The notes: a model not told the origin generated them from the letters alone. A stretch of DNA of 62,000 bases from Symbiodinium natans (GCA_905221605.1 CAJNDS010002459.1:52501-114500); one strand, 5' to 3'; shown: positions 1 through 8,993, counted from the first letter of the stretch. Translations and numbers: made by a program.

Positions 1-804
1 CTCCAAATTGGCCGCGAGTTTGTACAGCGCATAAACATGATCATGAGACCACTTGTTAGACCCCAAACTGCGTTGCATATCCCACGCCCGGCCATCATGA
101 GTCGCAAGGTCATGAAGAATCATCCATGCTTCTTCGCGATTAAGGGTCAATCTGGCCTGCATGCTTTGAAAATGCATTGAGACACACTTCATGCGCCTGC
201 GCAGCTTCAAGAAAAGCCTCTTTCCTACCCTCTTTTGAACGAAGTCGTGCTTCTTCATGAGGTGCACTTCCTTTACGCCGCCACTCTGGAAAATGAGCTT
301 GTTGGTCTGTGGGTAGTTCAGGCCAGGTCTCCACATTTGCAGAAACACATTCTCGCACACCCGAGCATTCATCTTGCATGAACATGGAAAAAGGGCCAAA
401 GACAAGTAGTGAAAGAATGAAGCTTGGTGGAACCAATATCTGACAGAAGGCTCAGCCTGAACTGCAGTGCTGTCAAACAGCTGCTTGAACTTGCGGTACC
501 GGCTTGCATCCCGACAGGCCAGGGTAGTGGCGGTGGAACCCACATAGACAAGAGAGTTCTTCACGGCGTTTTTACAACTTTCAGGATGCGACGTAGACGA
601 AACCAATCCCTTCCTTGTCACTGCCAACATCGGGATACGAACATAAACCACATGTGAACTCGTGAAAGCATTCCCGCGGTATGTTTCCGGACCCACTCCA
701 CATTGCCGAAGCCTGTCTTTCCAAATCTGCAGTTGTCGAACGATCTTCTTTGAGCGAAACAACAGCAACAGAAACAGAACACCAGCAAAAAACAGCCCAA
801 ACAT
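1..804 (-). CDS. GIY-YIG endonuclease-reverse transcriptase, N-terminal part (runs off window)
   Basis: The frame is open for 268 codons from the ATG at 804 to base 1, and also upstream to the TGA at 910-912. A hydrophobic stretch (MFGLFFAGVLFLLLLF, 804-757) is followed by a basic helix and then a GIY-YIG nuclease domain: a VVYVR strand, then VYVGST, an SRYRKFK basic helix, a W/F-rich segment and CENVFLQMWRPGLN. In the last, Glu aligns with the catalytic Glu and PxLN with the usual family ending. The same order and spacing occur in copy 2 (GIY segment VVYIR, CYIGST, REAALIRTFRPELN). The RT part lies outside the window. Expected role: nicking the target DNA during retrotransposition. Confidence 0.75.
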   Translation of the reverse strand, partial: MFGLFFAGVLFLLLLFRSKKIVRQLQIWKDRLRQCGVGPETYRGNAFTSSHVVYVRIPMLAVTRKGLVSSTSHPESCKNAVKNSLVYVGSTATTLACRDASRYRKFKQLFDSTAVQAEPSVRYWFHQASFFHYLSLALFPCSCKMNARVCENVFLQMWRPGLNYPQTNKLIFQSGGVKEVHLMKKHDFVQKRVGKRLFLKLRRRMKCVSMHFQSMQARLTLNREEAWMILHDLATHDGRAWDMQRSLGSNKWSHDHVYALYKLAANLE

Positions 805-909
805 CGTCAGCGTGGAAGTGCCAAAAGCCGGAGCATACCTCAAAAACTTGAGCAATGCATATAGCTGCACTTTCAATCGCTCAAAATCAGCTGGTTCAGA
901 CGCCAATGC

Positions 910-912
910 TCA
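910..912 (-). other. In-frame UGA between ORF B and the endonuclease-RT frame (copy 1)
   Basis: ORF B ends in CAG-TGA, and the same frame then continues without a stop through 909-805 into the endonuclease frame. The complete copy has the same arrangement (TGA at 7532-7534). This suggests programmed stop-codon readthrough or recoding; simple reinitiation at the ATG at 804 is the alternative. Confidence 0.5.
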
Positions 913-1971
913 CTGTGCCATGTGATGCGCAGCGACGATCACCCGAACTAAGTCTTTGTTGGCCATGTTTGCGGCCAATTGCACCGGAAGACCCCACGCC
1001 GAAGCAATCTCTCGCAGAGAACTCAGCTGATCATCCGACCAAGTTTTGACCAATGGTTCAATGGCCTTGTAATCCTCCACCGCCCGGGACTGAACCGGAG
1101 TAGGTAGTTTTTTTACCCATGCCGTCACAGAAGATGTTCCAGCTTTTGGTGGACAGTCCGCCCGTAGGGGCTTCTTGGGGGGATCCAAGTTGAACAACTG
1201 ATCGGCGGACATGCGCTGATCTTGCTGCCCCTGCTTTCCCGAAAGGCGTTGTCTTTTGTTTGCAGGCATTGACGCGTCATCATTCTGCATTCTTTTTGAA
1301 GGCGCCCCTCCCGATGCTTCACCCTGGCTGCGTTGGGACTTGAGCTCCGCAATCTGTGCTTCAAGCTGTCGAATGCGGACACTTTGGGATTCTTCAACTG
1401 CTGACACACTCCACTTTTGAACCTGATCAACGATCCACTTCACAAACTTGTTCATGATCTCATTCTTGTCTTCCCGCGATAAGGAACTAGCACTCGCGGC
1501 GGACACCTGGTTTTCATGTTGAGCCCATTGGATCGCCGCCGACTCGATGTCAATATGGCGTGCCCGGAGCTCCCTTTGAAAAATGTCCATGCACTGACCT
1601 TCACGCACACTACGCGCAAACACCAGGGAAGTGTAGCAGCCGGCGGACAACGACCTCAAGCCCCAGTTTTCCCACCCAAGCCATGTGAGCTCGTGAAGGG
1701 AGATGTCCTCCAGCCTTTTTCCTGCGAGCCCCCACTCTCGCGACCATTGAGTTGCCTGCACCGTCTTGAAGAGCTTCCTTCCACCAATGACCCGGGAATC
1801 ATGACAGTCTCTGGTGGGCTGAAAATCGCCTGGTAAGTCAAGCGAGTGACTTTTCTTTCCATGAGGGGAAAATGCATCCAATTCCTCTTCACGCGGGGAT
1901 CGACGACGAGGGACAGGACTACGAGGTGACGGATACTCATGGCGCAATCTGGAACTGCGGAGTAGCGACAT
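910..1971 (-). CDS. Retroelement ORF B (RS-rich, coiled-coil, gag-like) copy 1
   Basis: 353 aa from the ATG at 1971. The N-terminus is Arg/Ser/Pro-rich (PSPRSPVPRRRSPREEE), like a nuclear or RNA-binding tail. A helical middle follows, then a short coiled coil (VRIRQLEAQIAELKSQ), a basic/polar linker, and a C-terminal domain ending WGLPVQLAANMANKDLVRVIVAAHH. That C-terminus matches the ORF B of copy 2 (WGLPVQLAAKLNEACLVRLLAGAHL), which proves they are family members. Probably the nucleic-acid-binding, particle-forming partner of the RT. No zinc knuckle is seen. Position directly upstream of, and in frame with, the RT gene supports a gag-like role, but the exact function is not known. Confidence 0.65.
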   Translation of the reverse strand: MSLLRSSRLRHEYPSPRSPVPRRRSPREEELDAFSPHGKKSHSLDLPGDFQPTRDCHDSRVIGGRKLFKTVQATQWSREWGLAGKRLEDISLHELTWLGWENWGLRSLSAGCYTSLVFARSVREGQCMDIFQRELRARHIDIESAAIQWAQHENQVSAASASSLSREDKNEIMNKFVKWIVDQVQKWSVSAVEESQSVRIRQLEAQIAELKSQRSQGEASGGAPSKRMQNDDASMPANKRQRLSGKQGQQDQRMSADQLFNLDPPKKPLRADCPPKAGTSSVTAWVKKLPTPVQSRAVEDYKAIEPLVKTWSDDQLSSLREIASAWGLPVQLAANMANKDLVRVIVAAHHMAQ

Positions 1972-2254
1972 CGTGAAACCTGGACAACGCTAAACGGATA
2001 CCACTCAGCGGTGATTTTTGGGCCCAGTCCACTCGAGAAACCGACTCACACCAAACATGAGGCACACGCACACACATCACAGCAATGACCGAACATAGAG
2101 GCAAGTTTTTGCCAGCAAGCAGCAAACACTCTGTTCACACAACGCGCGCATCAAAACTAACGAGCTGAAGGAAAGCGGAAAGGCGGAAAAGCCCGTTTCT
2201 GCGGGCGCCCACAGAACTCATCGTCAAAATTCAGTGGCCTTTCATCTCAAATCT

Positions 2255-3310
2255 TCACGCGCCTTCAACTTTGCTCTGTACAACTGCAAGCCCTGCCACA
2301 CACGCTACTTCAGGATTGACGCACCAACGCCGATTTTGAAGGTCGCAAACAACGTCAGCACGAAGGCATTCTTGTCGCTCATCGCGGGTTTGCCCGGACT
2401 TCCTTGCTTGACGAATCTCCCTGTTGACCGCCGTGCCCACGATGACCACGCCCGCCTGGTTTTGTTTTGAAGACCAACATCGCAAAATTGCCCACATTCC
2501 TTCCCCAACGTCACTCGTAGCTTCGCAAAGGAAAAAGCCAACTTTACGATCCTCTTCGTCTGAAGCAGAACACCGGCGCATTTTTCGACACTGTAGCACG
2601 TGTAGGATCCCAGATTCATCCGATCCATGAGCAAACAGATGCGAGCGCCAACCTCTTTGCGCGAGAAACTCCGGGCAACCGAACGGAGGCTTCCACATGT
2701 TCTTCAACGGCACTATCCAGACCCGGTGATCTCGGTGATTCAAGACCTGGAAATTCGTGGCCACATCCGATACACTGAACTTTGCTGCGGCAAGAAACGA
2801 AGTCAGCAAGCACACATTTTTGGCTGATAGCTTCATGCCCAGATCCTCCATCGGGGACATGGCTTCAAGATGCTTCTTCATGGCCTAAAACTCCTCATTC
2901 ACGAAGCCTTCTGTGTACCGAACGAACCTTTCTACCGCCGGCAGCTCGAACGTTTTCCCAGGTAATGCGTTGAGGTTCATCTGAACAACCTGCTTCTTTG
3001 GCGGAGGTGCCTTAGAAGCCGGCTGCTGCGCGCGACTCCGCTTGTGACCATTGTTTTCTTCAATTTCTTCTGAACGACGTCTCCGTAGACCCTGAAGGTT
3101 GATCTGCGGTGCACCTTTTGCGACGAACACTGCGCGATCATCATGAAGGTGAGTTCGCTTGGACAAACTTTGAGGCGCTGCAACGGATGATGCTTTTGAA
3201 GTAGTCAGAACTGGTATCCCACGATATGGGTCATGCTTTCTAGCCCAAGCAGGTAAATCCGACCAATCACCCGGCACCGGCGGAACTGGCAAGCCATTGC
3301 TGAACGACAT
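2255..3310 (-). CDS. Retroelement ORF A, interrupted by an in-frame TAG (copy 1)
   Basis: The ATG at 3310 opens 141 codons. A TAG at 2885-2887 follows, and the same frame continues for 209 codons past GCC-ATG. Similarity to ORF A of copy 2 lies on both sides of the TAG. Before it, VQMNLNALP ... LPAVERFVRY matches VRLNMQQLTF ... LPDFELRYF. After it, FAHGSDESGILHVL matches FGHGTDTGGLDGIL, and VIVGTAV ... KSG ... RRWCV matches VIVGGEV ... KSG ... KKWVL. The two pieces therefore form one ancestral protein, and the TAG is either a disabling mutation or a readthrough codon. The HG(S/T) segment is weakly reminiscent of ADP-ribosyltransferase folds. Confidence 0.55.
2885..2887 (-). other. In-frame TAG splitting ORF A of copy 1
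   Basis: The sense-strand context is GAG-TTT-TAG-GCC-ATG, with frame and homology continuing on both sides. The ORF A of copy 2 has no stop at this place, so a nonsense mutation in an ageing copy is the simplest reading. Confidence 0.6.
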
Positions 3311-4134
3311 GCTAACATAACAAGACTGCTACACAACGTCGACAGTAACATCAAGAATCAAGGTGTAACAAGAGCTTGTTCTCTTAGATCCGGTTGACAT
3401 CCGTGTCACCTGGCACTTATATGAATCTGGTCCGCAAAACCTTTGGTCCCGAATGTTGTTTTGGTCGCAAGAGAGTCTGGTCCAAAGAGTATGGTCCATA
3501 GAGTATGGTCAGAAGTTCATGTGATCACGAAGTTGGGGAATAGCTGAGGCAAATCCTTGCATACCACAACGACAACTCAAAACCCACATGCGCACATGCA
3601 CACACACACACACACCCACGCAATTGGGCTGGTCAACAAGCCATCGAAAATGGAAAGGATGCACCTCTCCACATGTCACTTCACGGCTTCGATATGAATC
3701 TGACCGCACTTTGAACAACACAAGTTCATGCTCAATTCCATGCCATGTTTACATGCCATGTTTTGTTTGGGGCCACGTCACGCAGCCTCATGCATGCTTT
3801 TTGGGACCCTCTGCAGATTAGCAGAGAATTCACGAAAAGCACCCGATGGGAAGGCCTGCCGACACTCACACTTGAGTTGGAGTCAAGTTGACAAGAAAAT
3901 ATGCAGAACGGAGCGGAACATCTCAACGCAGGTACGTAGGGGTGGCGTCCCACCCCTATATCACGGGTCAGGATGGGGGTCTTCATTGGCACCTGCCCCA
4001 TTCCTTTCCCCAGGTGCCCCCTGCTGAGAATAACTTGCGAATCGGAAAACACGCGTTCAAAATTTGGAACACGCACCGAAGCTTGTCACAACACGGCATT
4101 GATCAAACATCTGCTTCCCTTGGTCCCAGGGCAT
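3311..4134. other. Region without a gene upstream of copy 1
   Basis: No credible coding frame. It probably includes the 5' untranslated part of copy 1. It holds a cluster of GGTC-containing near-repeats (3427-3512), a short CA run at about 3600-3616 and otherwise unremarkable sequence. Confidence 0.5.
3427..3512 (+). repeat. Cluster of TGGTC(C) near-repeats
   Basis: The words CTGGTCC, TTGGTCCC, TTGGTCG, CTGGTCC, ATGGTCC and ATGGTCA recur at irregular 8-25 base spacing within 86 bases, several within an AGAGTATGGTC context. It lies about 120 bases upstream of ORF A of copy 1, so it may belong to the element's 5' control region. That role is a guess. Confidence 0.4.
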
Positions 4135-4154
4135 CCCACACACACACACACCCA

Positions 4155-4247
<93 letters not shown>

Positions 4248-4262
4248 CAACACACACACAAC

Positions 4263-4350
<88 letters not shown>
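4135..4350 (+). repeat. Compound CA / CGCA microsatellite, left flank of copy 2
   Basis: CA repeats, a CCCA interruption, a CGCA tract of about 60 bases (4150-4203), then a long CA run with two CAACAACA interruptions, directly abutting the terminal repeat of the retroelement. The same order (CA, CCCA, CGCA, CA) is found on the other side at 11597-11717, suggesting insertion into, and duplication of, one microsatellite. Confidence 0.9.
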
Positions 4351-4360
<10 letters not shown>

Positions 4361-4735
4361 GATAAGAGAGTAAACTCTCATTGGCTTCCCTGTCCGGAGA
4401 TCTCCTGCATGTTGATGAGAATGAAGTAGTAGGAGTACTAATGCCGATGTCCCAAGGTGCAAGCCATCTGGAGCGTTCGGACTTGAAATTATTTGAGGAC
4501 CGAGGATTCCGGGTTTTGAGGGTACATGATGTCACAAGCAGTATAGTGGATACCAGCTGCAACAACTTGCCCAGATACTCCACGCGCAGGTACGTTTTCC
4601 TGCCCGATGACATAGAGCTTCGTTGGCGCGAGCTATGTCAAAGGACCTCGCGCCCCCTGCATAAAATACATTCTCCGCCAAGCCTCAAAGACTTTCCAAA
4701 AACCCTTAGCTTAGAATCAGGGTGCACACACACAC
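4351..4735 (-). repeat. Terminal direct repeat (3' pLTR) of copy 2
   Basis: 385 bases identical to 11212-11596 except at 4575. It begins and ends in short CA runs. A near-palindrome, AGAGAGTAAACTCTC, lies at 4366-4380. I saw no complete hammerhead ribozyme core on the sense strand, although Penelope terminal repeats often carry one. Confidence 0.9.
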
Positions 4736-4813
4736 GCCCCTCCGTCAGAGGGGATAGCCAAGCATGCGGTCTATTTCCGGTTCGTCAGGCCGAGTCCTGG
4801 AACGTCATCCGAC

Positions 4814-7486
4814 TCAAAGTCTTATGCCCATCCCTCGTAAAAGAGGTCGAGCGATCTGTACAAGATTCTTACGAGCAAAACCGCGTCCACAGTAGATTTC
4901 AATTAAGTCCTCCACTTGCGGGCGTACCATCACCAAAGGTCGAGCAAGTCGCATAATCAACAGCACTCTGGCACGAAAACCAGAAAGGACGTAAGAGCCG
5001 CGCCCCGCTGAAGACAAGGTTCGCAATTGTGTGGCATCGGTCGGCTGTCGAACTGTGATTGTCTTCTGAGGAACAGAGCAAATCGTCCCCAACAACTCTT
5101 CTCCTGAGACGTGCTCTAGCAGAATGGGCTCCCCGTAAAAGCCCAGATTCAGGCATAACAGACGCCAGTCATTATACCTGCTGAATGACGAAAGGAGAAA
5201 AGCACGATTGTCTGCATAACGAAAGCCTGTCAGCATGCCAGAAGTGAGCAAACATTCCCGAAAATTCTTCAGAAGAATGAATTCCGTTGTGTTCGCCACC
5301 AAAGTACACAAGACCGGAGCAACTGCGGAACCCATGGACGCTCCCTGAATTTGACGGAAAGTGTATCTGCCACAAGTGAAGTAGCTAGAATCCAGAAGAA
5401 ACTGTGTCAAAGCAGGCAAATCAGCCAACCACAAAGTCCTGGTGGGGTGTCTGCCGAATGCACGTTTTCCTCGGAAGATCGGCCATTTATTCTGGGTAGA
5501 CACCTGGAGTTGTTGGTCCTGCCAAGCCTGTCCAGTCGACAACTGTGACAAATGCAGTAGGTATCGAAGCGATTCAATAATGCGAACGTGAGGAACAGAA
5601 TTAAAGAACCCAATCAAGTCCTGTTGGATCAGTTCACCTGAATCAGAGTCCTGCTGCATATGCGTCCACATCATCCGCATAGCTGTCAATGTGGAAGTGA
5701 CGTTGTACGTGCTGGTTTCCGGAAAACAATGCGACATCAACTGAAAAAGGGCCTTAGCCAAGAAAATGGTCAGACGTGAATGCCAGCAAAGATCACAAGC
5801 AATAACTGGTCTGGCCTTCTGAAAGGCTTTCGACGGCTTGGGTAACAACCTAGCCCGTGGGAGAGCCCTATCCCACTGCACCGCCCAAGAATAGCGTCTA
5901 TTCCAAAGGGGCTCCGCTCGAAACTGACTGCGTAAGTTGCTCAGAATATGACCCATACCCACAGTGCATTGTTGAAAAACCTCGAGGTCCAGGAACGTAC
6001 GATCCATCAGAGCATGAAACGCAAAAGGACACGCTACATGTGCTGTGTACGGGAAATGATCTGCTGGCGTAATGACAAAGCCCGTGAGGCGTTTGACGAC
6101 TTTCAGAACATCTCGGGCCCGGTCAAAAGCCGGACGCTCAAGTGCTTCAGCATGAAGAGTCAACTGTACATCGACCCACTTCTCCCAATCAAGAAGAACA
6201 TCTGATGGCAACTTCCAACGTGAACACCATCGTCGGACCTCAGACAATGCATGTTGTCGCCACCTGGATGCAGACATAAAGGTGGTGTCATGCAGATTGA
6301 GAGAAGCCAAAGAAGAAAGAGGAAACAACAACCGCACGTGTCCGAATACATGACCTGTTGGGTTAACCGCTCCGCGGGCATTCTGCCAAGCCTCACAAAT
6401 ACACTTCGCTGGGCGACGAGGCTTCCATGTTTGCAGAAAAGAACGAAAATTGAACACTGTCGTTGCCCATGGCATAGCTTTAACTTCAATAAAGCTGGTC
6501 GATGGCAAATGCAGCGGAGGAAAATTGACGCGAGCCGAACATATGATTCTTCGAATTTGGTTACGCACCGCCGACGTCAAATCATGCGCCAAAGGTGGAA
6601 GGCGCAATGGAATATTGGTCGGAGGAACATCACCTCCACGAAAACGCAGTATCAATCGCAACTGCTGGGAGGCACGTGTCCTCCAAGGCTCATCCAATTG
6701 TTGCACCAATCTTTGACGCAAGTAGAGCTGAGGCAGCGACGTCAGATGACTGCGCAGGATGCGCGACTCTCGAAACTTGTGCAATGAATTGCTTCCCAAA
6801 CGATACAAGGAAAGAAAAATAGCGCAATCCGCCCTGAAAGATTGTATATCCAGACGTTGATGGTTTTGCATAAAGCGTAGTGTCCTCTTAATGAAACGTT
6901 GACCTGTGTTGCTGGCAGGCAATGTGAAGGTACGCTCGTGCAAATGAAATCTGCGCAAAACCTGTGTAACCCAGGGATGATTAAGCTCAGGACGAAACGT
7001 CCGAATCAGTGCAGCTTCTCGCGCCAAGCGATCATGATCATCATCGTTTGCAAACAAGACCAAAGAAATTGTACTGTAGAAACTGCGTTCCTTGTACCAC
7101 ACCTTGAGAGCAGGCTCAAAATACGCAAGCCTACCACGGGAATACTGAATGAACTTCCGTCGGCGAGAAGACTCCCGTTCCATGAGGGACAGGCCTGTCG
7201 ACCCAATATAGCACCTGCAATACTTACAAGATGCTGTAGGTGTCACCCGAATGTAGACAACCTGCTGCTGTTGATGCCATTGCCAAGTATAGTCCTCAGG
7301 GACCTGAAACTTGGCCAAAAGATCACGAACTTGCTTCAACCGATTGGTGTATGAAGGAATGGAAAAGAGTAATGCTCGTCTGAAAAGGTGCGCTCGTACC
7401 CATAGAAATCTGGAGATCAAAGAATGAGAACAAAGTGAGAAAAGAAGAGGAAGAATCATGGAAAACCATCGGAGAAATGTCTGCAC
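4814..7486 (-). CDS. GIY-YIG endonuclease-reverse transcriptase of copy 2
   Basis: 890 codons counted from 7486. The frame is open upstream to the TGA at 7532, and the first ATG is at 7459. Residues 10-30 are hydrophobic. GIY-YIG domain (about 76-170): VVYIR, then CxxCxCYIGST (87-97), a basic RRRKF helix, and catalytic Glu157 in REAALIRTFRPELN. The RT domain follows: LIQQDLIGFFNSV (Asp623), a QIQGASMGSAVAPV block typical of Penelope-like RTs, and FRYADN (757-760) as the catalytic motif. The second Asp of the usual YxDD is Asn here (AAT at 5207-5209). A thumb-like region ends the protein. Role: target nicking and reverse transcription. No RNase H or integrase is present. Confidence 0.85.
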   Translation of the reverse strand: MQTFLRWFSMILPLLFSLCSHSLISRFLWVRAHLFRRALLFSIPSYTNRLKQVRDLLAKFQVPEDYTWQWHQQQQVVYIRVTPTASCKYCRCYIGSTGLSLMERESSRRRKFIQYSRGRLAYFEPALKVWYKERSFYSTISLVLFANDDDHDRLAREAALIRTFRPELNHPWVTQVLRRFHLHERTFTLPASNTGQRFIKRTLRFMQNHQRLDIQSFRADCAIFLSLYRLGSNSLHKFRESRILRSHLTSLPQLYLRQRLVQQLDEPWRTRASQQLRLILRFRGGDVPPTNIPLRLPPLAHDLTSAVRNQIRRIICSARVNFPPLHLPSTSFIEVKAMPWATTVFNFRSFLQTWKPRRPAKCICEAWQNARGAVNPTGHVFGHVRLLFPLSSLASLNLHDTTFMSASRWRQHALSEVRRWCSRWKLPSDVLLDWEKWVDVQLTLHAEALERPAFDRARDVLKVVKRLTGFVITPADHFPYTAHVACPFAFHALMDRTFLDLEVFQQCTVGMGHILSNLRSQFRAEPLWNRRYSWAVQWDRALPRARLLPKPSKAFQKARPVIACDLCWHSRLTIFLAKALFQLMSHCFPETSTYNVTSTLTAMRMMWTHMQQDSDSGELIQQDLIGFFNSVPHVRIIESLRYLLHLSQLSTGQAWQDQQLQVSTQNKWPIFRGKRAFGRHPTRTLWLADLPALTQFLLDSSYFTCGRYTFRQIQGASMGSAVAPVLCTLVANTTEFILLKNFRECLLTSGMLTGFRYADNRAFLLSSFSRYNDWRLLCLNLGFYGEPILLEHVSGEELLGTICSVPQKTITVRQPTDATQLRTLSSAGRGSYVLSGFRARVLLIMRLARPLVMVRPQVEDLIEIYCGRGFARKNLVQIARPLLRGMGIRL

Positions 7487-7531
7487 AAACTTGCCGCGTG
7501 CACTACGCGTTGCTTGCCGATCTGAGCAGAG

Positions 7532-7534
7532 TCA
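7532..7534 (-). other. In-frame UGA between ORF B and RT (copy 2)
   Basis: The sense context is GAG-TGA-CTC. ORF B (from 8758) and the RT frame are in the same phase (8758 minus 7486 is divisible by three), and this is the only stop between them. UGA followed by CU is a known leaky context in other eukaryotes. The arrangement is shared with copy 1. Confidence 0.6.
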
Positions 7535-8758
7535 CTCCTGAGACAGCAGATGCGCGCCTGCGAGCAGGCGCACAAGACATGCCTCGTTCAGTTTGGCTGC
7601 CAATTGTACAGGCAACCCCCATTCCACTGCAAGAGTATCAATGGCAACACGTGAGCCTGCATCTAGCTTACCGGCCGCAGACATGAACTCCGACACTGCC
7701 AAGTCAAGGGCTTGCTTCTTGCCCTTTCCCAAGGTGGTGGATGCCAACCAAGTGTTGACTGCGCTGATATTATGCCGCGTGAGAGAACAGCTCTCCAAGA
7801 ACTTCACACCTCCCGGGGGGCAACGGAACTGCGCATAAGTATCCTGGGGAGCAAGAAGGGGTTCCTCCTCGTCAAACACATCGTGTGGCTCCTCGTCAGC
7901 CCGAACGTCCTCATGACCCTCTACGGCATCACCCACTGATAAGAAGACGGGAAACTCCTCCGTCGGAACCTCCTCTTCTTGACATGGAGGCTTGCGCCGG
8001 GTAGATGGAGGGGTGGCCTTGGGACTTGGCCGTTGCTGCTTCGGGGTCCTCTGTGTAGTCGCCAAAGAAGCTGAGGTTCGACTCTTGAGCGAAGCGTTCT
8101 CCCGTTCCAGAGCCTGAACTCGGGTAAGGAGATCCTGGTTGGCCTTAGTCGGAGCATGTTTCCGAAACTGTGTGGCCAATGATTCGGCCAAGAACTTGAT
8201 GGTGTCATAGCGAGCCTCCCAATCATGCAGCTCTTTGGTGGGATGACGACGACGTTGCTCTGCATTCAGAATGGTCACGAAATCCATCCCATCAGACTGA
8301 GCCGAGTCCCCCCTTAATGCACGCATAAGCACTCCTGCAAACACGGATTCCTGCTTGGATCTGAAATTTTCCCAAGTCACTGTCCGACCATGAGCAATCT
8401 GCCTCAATGCCCAGTTCTGGTGCTGTTGGCTAACAACCTTAGCCAAAGGGACCTCAAAGATGGGCATGTCAGCAATCCCCAAATCACGAGTAAGTCTGTT
8501 GCGCACAACATACTTGGGAAGGCTCAGACCGTACACCTTGTTGGTGTCCCACTCTTGGGACGAGCTCTGCCAACTGCGGGGAGGCACAAATCTTTCGGGC
8601 CTCCGAGGTGACAAAGAACGAGCTTTCTCCCTGGCGTTGGTTGATCGGCGTCGATCTCTGTAGTCCCTCTCCCTGGTACGACTTCTGGCCCTAGAGCGAT
8701 CTCTCTGTGAAGAACGATATCCCGGAGAACGCGAATCATGGGAGAGCCTGCGAGACAT
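7532..8758 (-). CDS. Retroelement ORF B (RS-rich, coiled-coil, gag-like) copy 2
   Basis: 408 aa from the ATG at 8758. The first 55 residues are strongly Arg/Ser-rich (repeated RS, RD and RE pairs), resembling SR proteins. A helical globular part follows, then a coiled coil near residues 205-222 (LTRVQALERENASLKSR), a basic Pro/Thr linker (KQQRPSPKATPPSTRRK), an acidic stretch (EEEVPTEEFP ... DEEEPLL) and a C-terminal domain ending in WGLPVQLAAKLNEACLVRLLAGAHLLSQE. The C-terminal block is shared with ORF B of copy 1. It lies in frame with the RT, separated by one UGA, so a gag-pol-like fusion is possible. The nuclear/RNA-binding role is inferred from the RS tail. Confidence 0.7.
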   Translation of the reverse strand: MSRRLSHDSRSPGYRSSQRDRSRARSRTRERDYRDRRRSTNAREKARSLSPRRPERFVPPRSWQSSSQEWDTNKVYGLSLPKYVVRNRLTRDLGIADMPIFEVPLAKVVSQQHQNWALRQIAHGRTVTWENFRSKQESVFAGVLMRALRGDSAQSDGMDFVTILNAEQRRRHPTKELHDWEARYDTIKFLAESLATQFRKHAPTKANQDLLTRVQALERENASLKSRTSASLATTQRTPKQQRPSPKATPPSTRRKPPCQEEEVPTEEFPVFLSVGDAVEGHEDVRADEEPHDVFDEEEPLLAPQDTYAQFRCPPGGVKFLESCSLTRHNISAVNTWLASTTLGKGKKQALDLAVSEFMSAAGKLDAGSRVAIDTLAVEWGLPVQLAAKLNEACLVRLLAGAHLLSQE

Positions 8759-8993
8759 GGCGCCGACTAAAACTTACGCGCTGGAGGAGCAGAAACCCTG
8801 CATGACCGAACCAAGTTTCCGCGTCAGAAGTCAGCGAATCATGTACTGTCCATCACATCCGAGGTACATATGGGCGGGTCTCAATATTCCTTCTTCCAGG
8901 AAAAGCGGATGCGCCCTATGTGAAGCTCTCAGATTGTACATGCATGGTATTTTGACGTCCGCCCAAAGCAGTCCTAACTAGCCTCCAAACCTG

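Larger units (their letters stand above)
1..3310 (-). mobile_element. Penelope-like retroelement copy 1 (partial, GIY-YIG type)
   Basis: Three minus-strand reading frames follow each other in the same order as in the complete copy at 4351-11596: ORF A (3310-2255), ORF B (1971-910) and the endonuclease/reverse transcriptase frame (804 to beyond base 1). Homology between the copies is visible at the protein level only, so this is a different, older family member. The window ends inside the RT gene before any RT motif. No terminal repeat like that of copy 2 is seen upstream of 3310. ORF A has an in-frame TAG. Assignment to Penelope-like elements rests on the GIY-YIG domain here and the RT motifs of copy 2. 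Confidence 0.75.

Noticed and set aside
3888-4373. Long Thr/His and Val/Cys frames over the CA microsatellite
   Set aside because: They exist only because CA/CGCA repeats lack stops; there is no start context or homology.
4351-4735. Hammerhead ribozyme in the terminal repeat
   Set aside because: I looked for a CUGAUGA...GAAA core. Only a partial TTGATGAG on the non-sense strand was found, with no matching GAAA and stems. A covariance-model search would be decisive.
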